A DNA stretch of 64,000 bases from Trichobilharzia szidati. Lineage: Eukaryota > Platyhelminthes > Trematoda > Strigeidida > Schistosomatidae. Below, piece by piece: positions 20,370 to 31,600 of this stretch. The number at the start of each line of letters is the position of its first letter. Position 1 is the first letter of the stretch. The stretch is from the NCBI GenBank assembly GCA_944472155.2, contig OX235274.1:32486052-32550051 (forward strand). Direction: 5' to 3'. Under the pieces are notes generated by a model that had not been told where the DNA came from, ran no database searches, and saw nothing but the letters and a program-made list of their open reading frames with translations. A program made the translations under genes and the position numbers.

Positions 20370-20815
20370 AGTTAGTTTGTAGGGATTTGACTTTGTTTCA
20401 AGTTTGCCCATGGGTTGATATCAGTTAGTGGACAACCACTGAAAACCAGCAGGGAGTACTACACAGATGTTTCGTCCTAGTTCGGGACTCACCGACAGTA
20501 GGCACCCACCACAGGGGTTCGAACTCAGAACCTTCCGGCTACAAAGCAAGCTTGAATTGTGACCCAATTCAGTAGCCAATGAATTCTAACTTCTGTTAAA
20601 ATCACAAATTGGTAGAAGTTAGAATTCATGGGCTATTGAATCGGGTTCTAATGGCTGAATGGTCTAAGAACTTTCCTTGTAACCAGAAGGCTCTGGTTTT
20701 GAACACCTATTGTGGGTGGATACCGCCGATGAGTTCCAGAGTAGGACGAAACATCTGTCCAGCACTTCCTGGTGGTTTTCAGTGGTTGTCTAACTGATAT
20801 CAGCCCGAAGTTTTT
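20370..20815. mobile_element. HHR-SINE type 2b fold-back dimer
   Basis: An antisense unit (20370-20603) reads GGTTGATATCAGTTAGTGG, GATGTTTCGTCCTAGTTCGGG, then the tRNA head complement and AATGAATTCTAACTTCTG. A sense unit (20604-20812) follows with TAGAAGTTAGAATTCATGGG, GGCTGAATGGTCTA, CCGATGAGTTCCAGAGTAGG, GACGAAACATCTGTCC and GTCTAACTGATATCAGCCC. The centre is palindromic around 20604. In the sense half the ribozyme core is CCGAUGA (U4 changed to C). Confidence 0.8.
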
Positions 20816-20898
20816 AATATTTTTTTAACTTAAAGATATAATACCTAATCAAAATAGCTTGTAGCTAATAAAAAGCCGTAATAATTAATAATAATAAT

Positions 20899-22515
20899 TA
20901 AATCGACCGCCACCTACAATGCGTCCAATAATACCAACAGTGGAAACAGAACTGCCGGTGGATAGCAACCCTCTGATGAAAACAGAAGTCCTGAAGGCAA
21001 TAGAGATGCCAAAAACTTGAAAAGCAGCATGACCAGACGAGACCCCCACAGAAGCATTGAAAATGGAACCAGAGACATCAACGGATTTAATGACACCACT
21101 ACTGGAGAAGCTATGGAAAGAGGGCAGGGTAACTGCAGATTAGAAGAAAGGCTACTTATTCAAACCGCCAGAGAAAGGAGACTTAAGTCAATGCAAGAAC
21201 TGGCGCTGCAATATGCTCCTGTCCATACCAAGCAAAATACTAAGCCGCATCATCCTGGAGAGGATCAAACAAGCCCTGGATGAAAAACTTCGACTGGAAC
21301 AGGCCGGAATCAGGATGAACAAGTCATGCATCGATCAAATCGTAACACTACGTATCATCATTGAACAGAGCTTGGAATTGCAGTCAGTCCTCTCTCTCGA
21401 CTTCATTGACTTTGAAAAGGCCTTCGACAGCGTCCATCGAGAGGTGATTTGGCGACTACTTCGCTACTACGGGGTGCCACCGACAATAATACATCTCATC
21501 CAACAGTTGTACGACAATGCTGCATGCCAAGTAATCCACAACGGGAAACTTACAGAATCCTTCGAAGTGAAGACGGAAGTAAGACAAAGTTGCCTAATAT
21601 CTCCAATGATTTTCTTGATTGCAGTAGACTGAATAATGCGACAAACAGCGGGCAGTGAGGAAACAGGCATAAAACGGACCCACACAAAATACTTGGAGGA
21701 TCTGGACTTCGCCGATGGTATTTGTCTGATTTCCCACAAACTGGAAGATATGCAAGCGAAAAGTAACAAGTTGGCAGAAGAAGCATCAAAGATAGGACTT
21801 CACTTCAGGTGAACATAGAGGAAACAGAGGTAATGAAGATTCCACCAACAGCAACAACAACAACAACAGACAACGATCAGCATAAATGGGAGAAATTTGA
21901 AAGAAACTACCTCCTTTACCTATCTGGGAAGCATCGTTTCAACTACAGGAGGACAGAACTGACGAGGATATCAAAGCGAGGATCGGGAAGGCAAAGCAAG
22001 CTTTCATCACTCTCAAGTCTGTGTGGAGGTCAACAGCACTCAGCATGAAAAATAAGATTCGGATTTTATGGTTGAGAGACTTGGCGTGTCATGAAGAGCA
22101 CCTCAAACAAACTACAGACTTCCATCAACAGCAGTCTTCGCTCAATACTCAAGATCAGATGGCCGACCAGAAAAGATCAGCAGCAGGGATCTCTGGCAGT
22201 GAACGAACCAACCGAGCAGGAACCGATTGTGCAATAAATATGCAGGAAGAAATGGAGGTGGGTCGGCCATACTCTGAGAAAACCATCAAGTGACATCACA
22301 AGACACGCCATCGCTCGAGTGGAACCCGAATGGGAAGTGGAGAGTTGGTCGTCAGTGCGAGGGTGACATCGAGGAGGTCATGTGAAGAGGAGATGAAAAC
22401 GTGTGGACAGTAGTGGAGCCAGGTGAAAACGTTAGCGGAGAACCGAACGCAGTGGAACGTGCGGCTGGAGCCCTATGTTCCTCCAGGAACTACAGGAAAC
22501 AATAATAATAATAAT
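20899..22515 (+). mobile_element. RTE-A retrotransposon, longest reverse transcriptase copy
   Basis: The RT begins within the N-terminal fingers (20905, RPPPTMRP..) and ends with AAT repeats at 22497-22515. This repeat tail is the mode of RTE-clade LINEs. The C-terminal end has LEWNPNGKWRVGRQCEG and the ARNPR-like end (CSSRNYRKQ). No endonuclease domain is present, so it is 5'-truncated. Its codons carry several stops and frame changes. Confidence 0.85.
20905..22460 (+). pseudogene. RTE-A reverse transcriptase, broken
   Basis: Frame 21213-21632 holds RT blocks: SKILSRIILERIKQALDEKL, LRLEQAGIRMNKSCIDQI, the catalytic motif LDFIDFEKAFDSVHRE, WRLLRYYGVP and EVRQSCLISPMIF (GVRQGC in active relatives). 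After a stop the second catalytic block reads LDFADGICLISHK, where FADD is expected; the second Asp is Gly. The thumb and the SFTYLGSIVSTTGG segment follow in another frame. It is inactive by stops, shifts and the lost Asp. Confidence 0.85.
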
Positions 22516-23255
22516 CACGTTTCTATTGCCCTCTCTTCAAAGTTATTACATAGTGAACAAATGAAATAAGGGCTTTCTCAAGAAAAGACATGATGACAAA
22601 GCACAACTGTGAATAATTACCCTATCACCCCAGTGATTTCGAATAGGAGATCACTCAGTTCTCATACTAAACACCCTGTTACCTACTACAAATTGAGACG
22701 GACTAACAACACAAGACACTATTGCAAATAGGTATTCTAAACTAATGGAAACAAGTGAACCAATTAGTTAAACCCGTATGTCGTAGGTGGATTAAAAAAT
22801 ACGTCCCGTCTAAAATGGAATGAATGCTTGAAGAGAGGAGGCGAGATATTTGTGTCTAATAAATCTCCTACTTGCCATGTATGACCAATGGAAATTATTG
22901 GGAGATGTGACAGAAATGAAGACTGTGTAAAAAGAAGAGTGACGGTGAATACCAAATGTGTGATAAATGAAAAATATGAGATTTTCTTCTTGAATGGGAT
23001 GACCAATCAGAGATTATAAATTAGTGTTAAGGGGGCATAGACGTAATGCTATAAGCCCTGTACCACACAGGCTTGCATGTAAAGCCATAACTGAATGCAT
23101 TTAGAGACTTCTTCATATATCCGGAGGGATTATAGTACACCTTTGACGGCGCTAAAATATACAAAAGGCTAAAATAATTAGGTCAAACTGAATTGACCAA
23201 ATATTAAATAAAACAACGCCTAGTGTGCCTGCGGTTGCTTTAGGTGTTTTAAATT
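22516..23255. other. No gene recognised
   Basis: Unassigned AT-rich sequence with no long frame or recognised family. Confidence 0.4.
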
Positions 23256-23263
23256 TTGTTTCA

Positions 23264-23350
23264 GTCGATATCCATCCAACCAGACTCAAATACTACTTTT
23301 GTTCTTCCTTTGTATACAACCTCAGAGTCTAAAGTTCAGTCACACCAGTG
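23264..23350 (+). CDS. Weak exon candidate
   Basis: TTTAAATTTTGTTTCAG precedes 23264 as a good acceptor. The frame SISIQPDSNTTFVLPLYTTS.. continues to a GTGG|GTAGTT that could be a donor. There is no homology and no partner exon, so this is only a candidate. Confidence 0.2.
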
Positions 23351-23894
23351 GGTAGTTAAGCGTACTGTTTTCTATCAAATCTGGTATAGTTTAATCAGTC
23401 CCTTGCACGATTTTGGTGTTCAGCTTAGTAGAGTAAATGATTTGAAATCTCTTTCTAGGCATTTGACTTGGCAGCATTCATACCTAATTTAATATTTCTG
23501 CTCTTTTTGTTGATAGTATATTATACGTATGACCTATATACTATTATTTCGACATTTATTAGTCGTCCTTAAGTTAAAATTCGTTATCTGTCTTCCCTGA
23601 TGGAGATTCACACATCTTAATATTCTCCTTTGTTTTCGTATGATGCTGGGATTCTGACAATAAGGCGTTTATTAATACGACACGTCACATCTTGTTTGAC
23701 TGAAATGAAAAGGTTGAGTCATGGAGTGACTGCACGCCCTTTGACTGATTATTCGAAACGTTTGTCGCTTCTTAAGATCCTCGAAGACAAAATTTTGATC
23801 TTATTGTGTCAGAAGAATTCTTGTATTTAGTTAACCATTCTTCACGATACAGAACGTATTCTGCATCAGAGAGATTTGTGGCCAAGAAGACATA

Positions 23895-24071
23895 TCCAGT
23901 GGCACTGCTGAGCTGGATAGCTGTTTCGTCCTACTTTTAGACTCATCGCAATGCGCACCCATTGGGTTTCTAGCCCAGGGTCTTCCAGTTACAAGTTAAA
24001 CTTGTCGACCACACGACCAGCGTGACCCGACTCGACGTCCCATGAATACTAACTTCTACCAGTTCGAAATT
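23895..24071 (-). mobile_element. HHR-SINE type 2b fragment, antisense
   Basis: GATAGCTGTTTCGTCCTACTTTTAGACTC (ribozyme complement), ATGCGCACCCATTGGG, CTAGCCCAGGGTCTTCCAG (box B region) and CATGAATACTAACTTCTACC. Both ends are truncated. Confidence 0.7.
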
Positions 24072-25640
24072 TCATTTTTTTTCAATATGACTTATTATTA
24101 TTAACTAGCACCTCGGATACTTTTGATACATTTTGATATTGTTGAAACTTTCAGAAAATACCATTTAACTACAAGAAGATATCTTCCCCAAACCAAATAG
24201 AATGTTTATAGAATAAGTGAGTTAAATCCCAATGGAAACCAATGACTACGGTTACGGAGTAACGAAACGGTAAACATAATATAAACGCATACTACTTACT
24301 AGTAATAAGTAGCACAAAGTTAAACACAAATGAAACACTGACAAAAAATAGATAGAGTAATCAATAATGAGATTGCTTTAAAGATTTGATATTCATTCTA
24401 TCTGACTCGGCACTCAAATTATTCTAGAACATTCGCAACATTTACCGTCTGGACATTCAAGAAGGAAAGAAAAGTTAGGCTTACTAAGGTAATTAGGCTT
24501 GTTGACTTTGAAAGAGCGTATTTATGATTCTCTCTCCTCATATGATAATGTAAAATGGCTTGAATAGAATAATTCATGTGTTATCTTCAAAAATAGGTGT
24601 TCTTCTAAAACATCTTAACAGTCGAAAAACCTGGGGAACAAGAGGGCTTCCATGATGCTGTTGTCTAATGCTGTCTACCATCAGCTTCTCCAAGTAGAAC
24701 TGTGTAGTTTTGGTGGACAACCAGCGAAATATCGGGGATCCAAAATGAATTTACGGCGCTCTCATCTCAGTATGCTTGAATAGGTTATACAGTGGCGGCC
24801 GACAGTGGTTTGAATTTCCTCTGGTGGTTGATTTCGTATTACGGGCCCGGGGGAATGCTGTAATCATATCGGATATTGCATTCGCCTGTTTCAAAGGCAT
24901 TCTGTCAATTCTCCTACACAGCTGCCATATCTGTTGTAGCGTTCTCTATAATTAAAGCCTTTGTCGTCACCCGTGACATACTCAGCATCTGTTTCGAAGA
25001 GTGCATGGAGTTAACCAAGTCTTGTTTCAAGATTTGACCGAGGGTTCAAACGTAGAATATAATTATGTTTAAGCATTACCAAGGGTATCTACTAAAATAA
25101 AAAGTTGATTCATAGCATTGGAACAGACAGATATTTTGACAGATCCTAACTTTGCTAGTATTCCGTAAACGACTACAAAAGTTTACCCTTAAATGATGGA
25201 TGAGGGAGAACACTATCTGCATTCCAACAGTGAATAACTGATATAATACTGGTAGAATTGAAGCATTTGGTCGACAGCAAAAGAAACAAGCCTTTGTTCT
25301 TGCCTTAGCGAAAGCCACATATCTTGGGCAGGTAAACATTTTGCGGCGTGCGGTTCGGAACGCTAGAAAAATCAACCCCATGTGTATCTGAATTAATAAG
25401 GTACTAAACACGGTTGTGCATATACTGAGAGCTTGAGACCATAGACCAACCAAAATATGAGATATATTTTGTGGTCAAAACGTATAGCCATGGTGCCTGT
25501 GTAACTAACTAGGGTCCTAACACGAATAACCTATCATAAAATGACAGTGTGCCAAGTGACGTGGGCGCTTGGTCGCGTGCTTTCAGCCCAACAATAAGAC
25601 TTAAACAGTGAAGGTCAGTACCTAATTTTGAATGAAAAAT
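24072..25640. other. Unassigned, possibly decayed LTR-retrotransposon DNA
   Basis: No intact frame is present. It lies just downstream of a Gypsy integrase relic in that element's orientation (minus), so parts may be LTR or flanking element sequence, but I could not identify a domain. A 15-base word and its neighbour at 24985-25020 recur near 30-100. Confidence 0.3.
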
Positions 25641-25649
25641 GCTGCAGAT

Positions 25650-26040
25650 TAATAATTTCGGATAATTATTTACCTCTGCAAAGCTAACTGCAAGCCATCA
25701 TCTGTAAATATTATTTCTGGTGAACCATGGTGGGAAAACATGTCATTCTGATCCTTAAAAGTCAGTAAGAACTGCTCTGATTTCTATCCATTTAGAAAAA
25801 CCATCCAGTACCACAAAATAGGGCATATCATATATGGGATGGGTCCCGACCGATAGCTGCTACCCTGACGGGGTAGTCAGGCTTGCATATCTCAATGACC
25901 CAGGAAGCTACATTGGCTGGAACAAATGTTCTTAAGTGCTCTGTCCTGCCAAGAAGATCGTTCGAATAGCGATTAGACAAAAAGTAGTTACCGACATAGT
26001 GTAACACTATGCTGCGACGGTCTATGACAAAAGTTGCACT
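25650..26040 (-). pseudogene. Ty3/Gypsy-like integrase relic
   Basis: On the minus strand, MPYFVVLDGFSKWIEIRAVL (first catalytic Asp region of a retroviral-type integrase) lies at about 25840-25780, and GSPEIIFTDDGLQL (second Asp region) at about 25735-25690. A shift and stops lie between them. The order and spacing fit an integrase core. Upstream sequence is too decayed to call the zinc-binding part. The glutamate region is not visible. Confidence 0.65.
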
Positions 26041-26389
26041 GGTGGGAAATAGGGATGTAACAGTAGTAAGGTGTTTCCCTCAGGTGGCCTGCATGCCGGC
26101 TATGCACTTACATTCATTCTCATTCTGCTTCAGGCTCACAAATAAAAATCACTCTATGGTGTGGGCAGTCTGGAGGTAACAACCCTCCACACACTCACAA
26201 AAGCATGTGGAGCCCACCTGGTCGTCATTTTCCTCTATCCACGTCACCCTCATCACTTTTGTTTCCCCCTACTGTCGTTGCTTTCCTTCACGCTGGTCAG
26301 TCATCTTCAGTTCATTCTGTGACCGCAAACAACGATGAGAACCAGTAAAACACCACTGATGTCTCCTATAGCTATGCCGCCAACTTCAT

Positions 26390-27100
26390 ATTTGCGCATT
26401 TAACATCAGGCCCCTCTGCCAAACCAAACAACAGATATCGCTAGTCGGAACTTTGGCGTCTCGAGCGATAGATATGTGATGTGTTTCAGAGACACGTACA
26501 CAAGACCTGAGTGTGGTTAGTCACTGAACTCCTCCTGGCCAACTAGATCTGAATTCACCTTACAGGTGTGAGGAGACCCCTCGGCTAGTTTGCGACGACT
26601 TGCAGGTGTAGGGATAGCATTGGGTGTTAGGGCAGAAAAATCCCTTCTTGACTGGGTCGGAGTGGATAGTCGTATATTTGCGGTCCGTCTGAATGGGTCT
26701 GTTAGAAGAAGGAAGGACTGCATTGCTTGTCTATGTCTTTTCATATTCTCCACTTACACCCCAACCGACTGCAGTCCGGATGGTTTCTATCAAATCTGTC
26801 TAGTTTGCTGCGAAAGGCGAAATGCTACGATATATGTGCTTTAGCAAGCGACTTCAGTGCCCAAGTAGGGAAGTTACGCCAGAATGAGAAGTATATAGGT
26901 GAAACATATGGAGTTCCCCGCCAACGAACTGACAATGGTTCTGTTCAGATAATCATCTGTTCCTAGCCAGCACTAACTTTAGGCACAAAGACAGACATCG
27001 TGTAACCTGTCGTCCTCCATCACCATATCAACGTTGGACTCAAATAGACCACATAAGGATAGGGTATCGTTAGCAAGGGTCAGTAGAAGACTGTCGCTCC
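26390..27100 (+). mobile_element. LINE-B endonuclease half, cut by the assembly gap
   Basis: Segments of an APE-type endonuclease follow in order with frame changes: FNIRPLCQTKQQ (the N of the first motif), CVSETRTQD (catalytic Glu), GVGIALGVRAEKSLLDW, STYTPTDCSPDGFY, VLASDFSAQVGKL (GDFNA in active copies), YGVPRQRTDNG, LFLASTNFRHKDRH and RWTQIDHI (the Asp-His end motif). In the family this domain nicks target DNA for reverse transcription. The 26050-26390 stretch is probably its 5' UTR. Stops and shifts make it inactive. Confidence 0.8.
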
Positions 27101-27600
27101 NNNNNNNNNNNNNNNNNNNNNNNNNNNNNNNNNNNNNNNNNNNNNNNNNNNNNNNNNNNNNNNNNNNNNNNNNNNNNNNNNNNNNNNNNNNNNNNNNNNN
27201 NNNNNNNNNNNNNNNNNNNNNNNNNNNNNNNNNNNNNNNNNNNNNNNNNNNNNNNNNNNNNNNNNNNNNNNNNNNNNNNNNNNNNNNNNNNNNNNNNNNN
27301 NNNNNNNNNNNNNNNNNNNNNNNNNNNNNNNNNNNNNNNNNNNNNNNNNNNNNNNNNNNNNNNNNNNNNNNNNNNNNNNNNNNNNNNNNNNNNNNNNNNN
27401 NNNNNNNNNNNNNNNNNNNNNNNNNNNNNNNNNNNNNNNNNNNNNNNNNNNNNNNNNNNNNNNNNNNNNNNNNNNNNNNNNNNNNNNNNNNNNNNNNNNN
27501 NNNNNNNNNNNNNNNNNNNNNNNNNNNNNNNNNNNNNNNNNNNNNNNNNNNNNNNNNNNNNNNNNNNNNNNNNNNNNNNNNNNNNNNNNNNNNNNNNNNN
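27101..27600. other. Assembly gap, 500 N
   Basis: Exactly 500 undetermined bases, a conventional placeholder length. The missing piece interrupts LINE-B on the left and precedes a PLE tail on the right. Confidence 0.98.
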
Positions 27601-27717
27601 CAATTCAAAGTGAGAATAGTAATAGTCACAATTGACGTAATAAAGAAAGAGTATACAAATTGAATAAACAAAACGAAACATTGGTAGAGTCAAAATGTGA
27701 TTAGGGATTATCATAAT

Positions 27718-27990
27718 TTAGCATTGAAGGATTAAGGCCATGAAAGTTTTAAGGGTTGAAAGAACTGTATCTGTATACTGAGTTCTGGTTTTTCTATTTC
27801 GATAGCCAAAGTTTCAGCAATACAGATGAGTCAGATACATTCTGATGTGGGGAAATTACTTTTTGCCTTTTAGATAACTTTAAAGAAGGAGGTTATAGAC
27901 GTAGGGTGATAAATATCGACCACATGTTACCTATGAATATCGGCAGGGACGAATGCTGACCGCCAAGTATGTTTCCTTCTGTGAATGTTT
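27718..27990 (-). mobile_element. Penelope-like element P5, C-terminal relic
   Basis: On the minus strand SFFKVI, then LICIAETLAIEIEKPELSIQ, FFQPLKLSWP and a stop. This is the closing block of the PLE nuclease region. The upstream part has stops. The 3' tail runs towards the gap. Confidence 0.75.
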
Positions 27991-27999
27991 TACCTAGCA

Positions 28000-28720
28000 C
28001 AGCTATGGATGTCAACTGGTCATCACTGCAAGCCAACTTTTAAACAATATACCTGTTCTAAATCCACGGAAATAAGAAGCTAACGAGTTACAGGATCACT
28101 TAACCATGTCACAGTTTATCCATGCTAAAAGATGTAGTCACGACCGATGGATGGCGTTCTGCATATAGTCAAGTTCTTCTAGAAACCACACAAGCTAGTT
28201 CCCTAGACAAAAACACAAGAGGTGATAGAGAAAGTTCACAAATAGCTTAGTCATGCTAGTATGCATAAAGCTGGACATATCACTAATCACTGCTATGCCA
28301 CTGAAACAATGAAACACCTAAAATTATTTGCGCTTTTATCGATAGCTCTATACTGCGTTTGTCCACTCCAAAATCGTTGAATTCTGATTAAGGTGAGACA
28401 TTAAGGGTTAGGTTTTTCTCCATGTATAACACACATTTGACATGTTAAAAATTCATACTACTCTCCACCATTCAAAGAGTGAGGTTTCAGCTGGACCTAC
28501 TGGAAAAGCAATCAAAAACATGTTTCATCGCTAATAGGTAACATCAGTGCCTGCATGTATATCCTTAATTCGTTCACTCCTCAAAAGTATCTCACTAATC
28601 TCTGCTCTTCAGACATGAACTGTGTCTTGTGATTTAGGTTCAACTTCTCTAGATCAGATAAAGATTATCCATTACATCTGAGATTTGTGTGTAACCATGT
28701 GAAAACGGTTTATTTTCTGG
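28000..28720. other. No gene recognised
   Basis: Unassigned AT-rich sequence; the leftmost part may be more of P5. Confidence 0.4.
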
Positions 28721-28779
28721 AGCACAATGAACAGTAGTTATCGTGTTGTCACCACAACTGTGTTGTTTACTGATCGGTC

Positions 28780-29095
28780 TACTCCACCGGTGGTTATTTC
28801 CAGCTTCATTTTCCATTTACCGCATTTGGACCATACCCCGAATCCTATTCCCAGTGGCAGAGGATATTTGAAACCATTTCTTAAACCACCTCCAGAAAGC
28901 GAAGAACGCAACCATTACGTATTATTATGACCAGTTAAAAATTGACCGCACAATCTCCTCCAGTGACCTACCCACCTTATGTCATTCCCCGTCTGCCAAT
29001 CTATCCCTATGAGGTTCCTGCTTCTGGAGGAACAGAAACGTCAGTGCATTATCCTGAAATTGCGGACACTGACACTGGATGCGAGAAGGCAACAT
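28780..29095 (+). CDS. Proline-rich coding-like patch
   Basis: Two short frames have unusual Pro/Tyr-rich content: HTPNPIPSGRGYLKPFLKPP near 28835, and VTYPPYVIPRLPIYPYEVP then ASGGTETSVHYPEIADTDTG at about 28960-29093. Such composition is uncommon by chance, but I found no clean splice sites linking them. They could be exons of a host gene or a gag-like relic. Confidence 0.25.
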
Positions 29096-29429
29096 GAAGG
29101 AATGAAAATGTGCATAGGCAGAATACGAATCTATGGTCATATCTTGCAAGAAGAAACTCTGCAACCGATTCTCAGGCACAAGAAGAACAACACCAGTGAA
29201 GAGGTAATATTTTAACGAAAGCAAGAAAGACCAATGTGCTGTAAAGGCTCACACTATACTCCTTTGTACTGGCAAAACTTTTCTTGACCACTTAGAGATC
29301 CCCTTTCACTCTCCATCTGCATGTCTGTTTGCCTACGACGTAAGGATATTACTTTCATCACAACTATGCTGCAACCACTTATTAGTAACTTAAGAGAGAC
29401 AGATTTTGGAATTGTATGAATTTTTAATA

Positions 29430-29887
29430 TCACCACCAACGGAAAAAATTTGACAGAGGTTACTTCCTTCACTTATCCAGCTAGGAAGCACAGTTTCAAA
29501 CACATGCAGTAGGGAAGCACGGATGAGGATGTCAAAGCCAGACAGCCACAATCGGAAACGCAAGATACGCATTCATCAACTTGAAACCAGTTTGGAAATC
29601 TTCTTCATTCCACCTCAACATAAACAATAAGATTCATATTTTCAACACAAATAGGAAGTCAGTCAGTCACTTCTTCTGTATGGGTCAGAAACTTGTACTG
29701 CATGTCAGTGATGAAAACGATTTCCAACAACCTGTTGCAGACTTTTATCAACAGCTGCCTTCGGTGGCAGGTTCCATACTGAAGATCAAATGGCCTGCCG
29801 GCCAGGTGGCCAGAAAGAATTAGCTACAAGAAACTTTGGCTGGCTAGGAACAAATCAACCAAGAGACGATTGCCCAACAAACATGTA
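29430..29887 (+). mobile_element. RTE-A copy, first part (interrupted)
   Basis: ITTNGKNLTEVTSFTY, STDEDVKA, the LKPVWKSSSFHLNINNKI frame (29581-29823), then PERISYKKLW. These are the region between the RT palm and the C-terminal end. The copy is cut at AACATGTAGG by a SINE and resumes at 30265. Confidence 0.8.
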
Positions 29888-30264
29888 GGATTTTCATCAT
29901 GAGCTGACATTAGTTAGAGAACCATTGGAAAACCTGGGAGTTACAAGGCGAGTTCGTATACCATTAAGCCACTGGGACTCGATCCAATGGCCAGTCCATG
30001 AATTCTAACTTCTGACAATTCACGACATAGCGCAACTCCTAGCCAATGTCTTCGGCGAGTATTTGTCCTCGCACCCAACCTACTGGTCACGACTTCTCAC
30101 TAGAACCCCAGGTAACTACCTACCTGAATAGGGCAAGTTGCTAGTGAGCATCTCATTGATATTCAAGTGTTGGTTTGTAGGGATTTAATTGGTTGAAGGA
30201 TTTTCATCATGAGCTGACATTAGTTAGAGAACCATTGGAAAACCTACAAACCAACACTTAAATA
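29888..30264 (-). mobile_element. HHR-SINE type 2 unit with 48-bp terminal direct repeats
   Basis: The segment GGATTTTCATCATGAGCTGA..GGAAAACCT at 29889-29936 is repeated at 30198-30245, so the insert is longer than one monomer. The ribozyme and part of the tRNA head are deleted between AACCTGGGAG and TTACAAGGCG. The RTE sequence ACATGTAGG before it and ATATGTAGG after it act as target duplication. Confidence 0.85.
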
Positions 30265-30510
30265 TGTAGGAGAGAATGGAGATGGATCGAGCATATGTTG
30301 AGGAGGCCGTTGAATGTCAACGCGCCCAATGCAGGCTATTGCTCGAGCGGAATCCCAGTAGGAAGCTACGATTGGTTCGTCAATGCGGGGAGGAGATGAG
30401 AGGTTATGGGTAATCGTGGACCCAAGCAGCTGCAGAGGACTGCAGAGAATAGAATAGAGTAGAGATGTATTGTTGAAGCCGTATGTTCCACTAGGAACCC
30501 AATGGAATAA
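30265..30510 (+). mobile_element. RTE-A copy, second part with 3' tail
   Basis: It resumes at GTAGGAGAGAATGGAGATGG and continues through the LERNPSRKLR.. region to CCACTAGGAACCC and an AATAATAATAAG tail. Together with 29430-29887 it is one 5'-truncated copy. Confidence 0.8.
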
Positions 30511-30512
30511 TA

Positions 30513-31060
30513 ATAAGTAAGGTAATACTGAAATTTCAGTTATACGTATAGAAAATTCCTTCTGGAAAGTCATAAAATCATCAAGACTCGCTAATCGAAT
30601 GTTGCAAACTCGATGAAACAGTAGTGGATTGCTGACTATGGTATATTTATGTCTGCTCACTAAGAGGTAAGTTAATTTAGCTAATCTCTCTCCTTATATA
30701 CATAATTCACGTTTTACAGTCTGTTAATCTCAGGAATTAACTGTCAAGTTTCTAAAAGTAATCATTTTAGAATTATACAGTAATATCATACCATCTGGGA
30801 CTTATTTTCAATTACTCAGACAAAGGGGAAAGGGGAAAACAGCAGACAGATTTGTTGACAGCGAATTAATGGCTAAATGAAACAATACAAAATTAAAAAT
30901 CAGTAGGCGTAAGGTGAAGGGGAAAAAGAAAATAAGCATGCGTTATACGCAAATGCATGACGAAATTTCCTAAACTGATAATGATGAAGAGTAAACAAAG
31001 TTAAGATGTTTGAAGGCAGTTAGCAATAAGCCCTGCATCTGGGTTTAGTGATTATTGGCT
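30513..31060. other. No gene recognised
   Basis: Purine-rich AT sequence without recognised features. Confidence 0.4.
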
Positions 31061-31068
31061 CACGTCAG

Positions 31069-31255
31069 TAAGGAGTAACTGCAACTTCGAAGGAACGTAT
31101 TCCCCCTCAGAGACTGTAATCCATATCACCCAGTCCCGTAGTCAGAGATGCTACCAATGAGCTGTTGAGGCCCATGACTGACCTCCTTTAGAGATGTAGT
31201 TCCTTCGAGTATGCAGATATACTCTTATGACCAGTGCTAGTAAGCAAGGGACCTA
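31069..31255. mobile_element. SINE-4 fold-back remnant
   Basis: The first part (31069-31165) is antisense SINE-4 (TTCGAAGGAACG, CAGTCCCGTAGTCAGAGATGC, TACCAATGAGCTG). The second part (about 31190-31250) is sense (GTAGTTCCTTCGAG.ATGCAGATA, ACCAGTGCTAGTAAGC). The arrangement resembles the fold-back HHR-SINEs, although this family has no ribozyme. Confidence 0.6.
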
Positions 31256-31600
31256 AGTTCGTAGCTTTCCGTGTATCGCATCCAAGTGTCTTCATCAGGT
31301 TGAGAGTACAGTTACAAAAATTCATAGTGCGAAAATGTCCCATAACTACATAATAAAAACTGCAAACATGTTACATGAAATTCAATAAATACAGATTCCC
31401 AAAACTTTGAGTATTGTAATTTAGTCGCCTAAACTTAATCATACTGTTGGCATAGGTTGTCAGTAATTATAAATATCCAGATCATAGATATTACGAATTT
31501 CCTGGAATAACTTGAGCGCTGGGTCAGACTGAAACATTATGAAATTACTTAAATCAAAACAAGGTTTTTGATTGTTTTAAACACGCTAGGATTATTTTAT
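31256..31600. other. No gene recognised
   Basis: Unassigned AT-rich sequence before the RTE-A tail. Confidence 0.4.

Noticed and set aside
25076..25453. 125-codon minus-strand frame with Cys-rich patch (CFFCC)
   Set aside because: No retroelement or host motif could be recognised; composition alone is not enough.
26979..27714. Long reading frames across 27101-27600
   Set aside because: They consist of 500 undetermined bases and are not evidence of coding.
29890..30250. CRISPR-like direct repeat
   Set aside because: Only two copies of a 48-bp word at the ends of one SINE insertion, in a eukaryotic genome.
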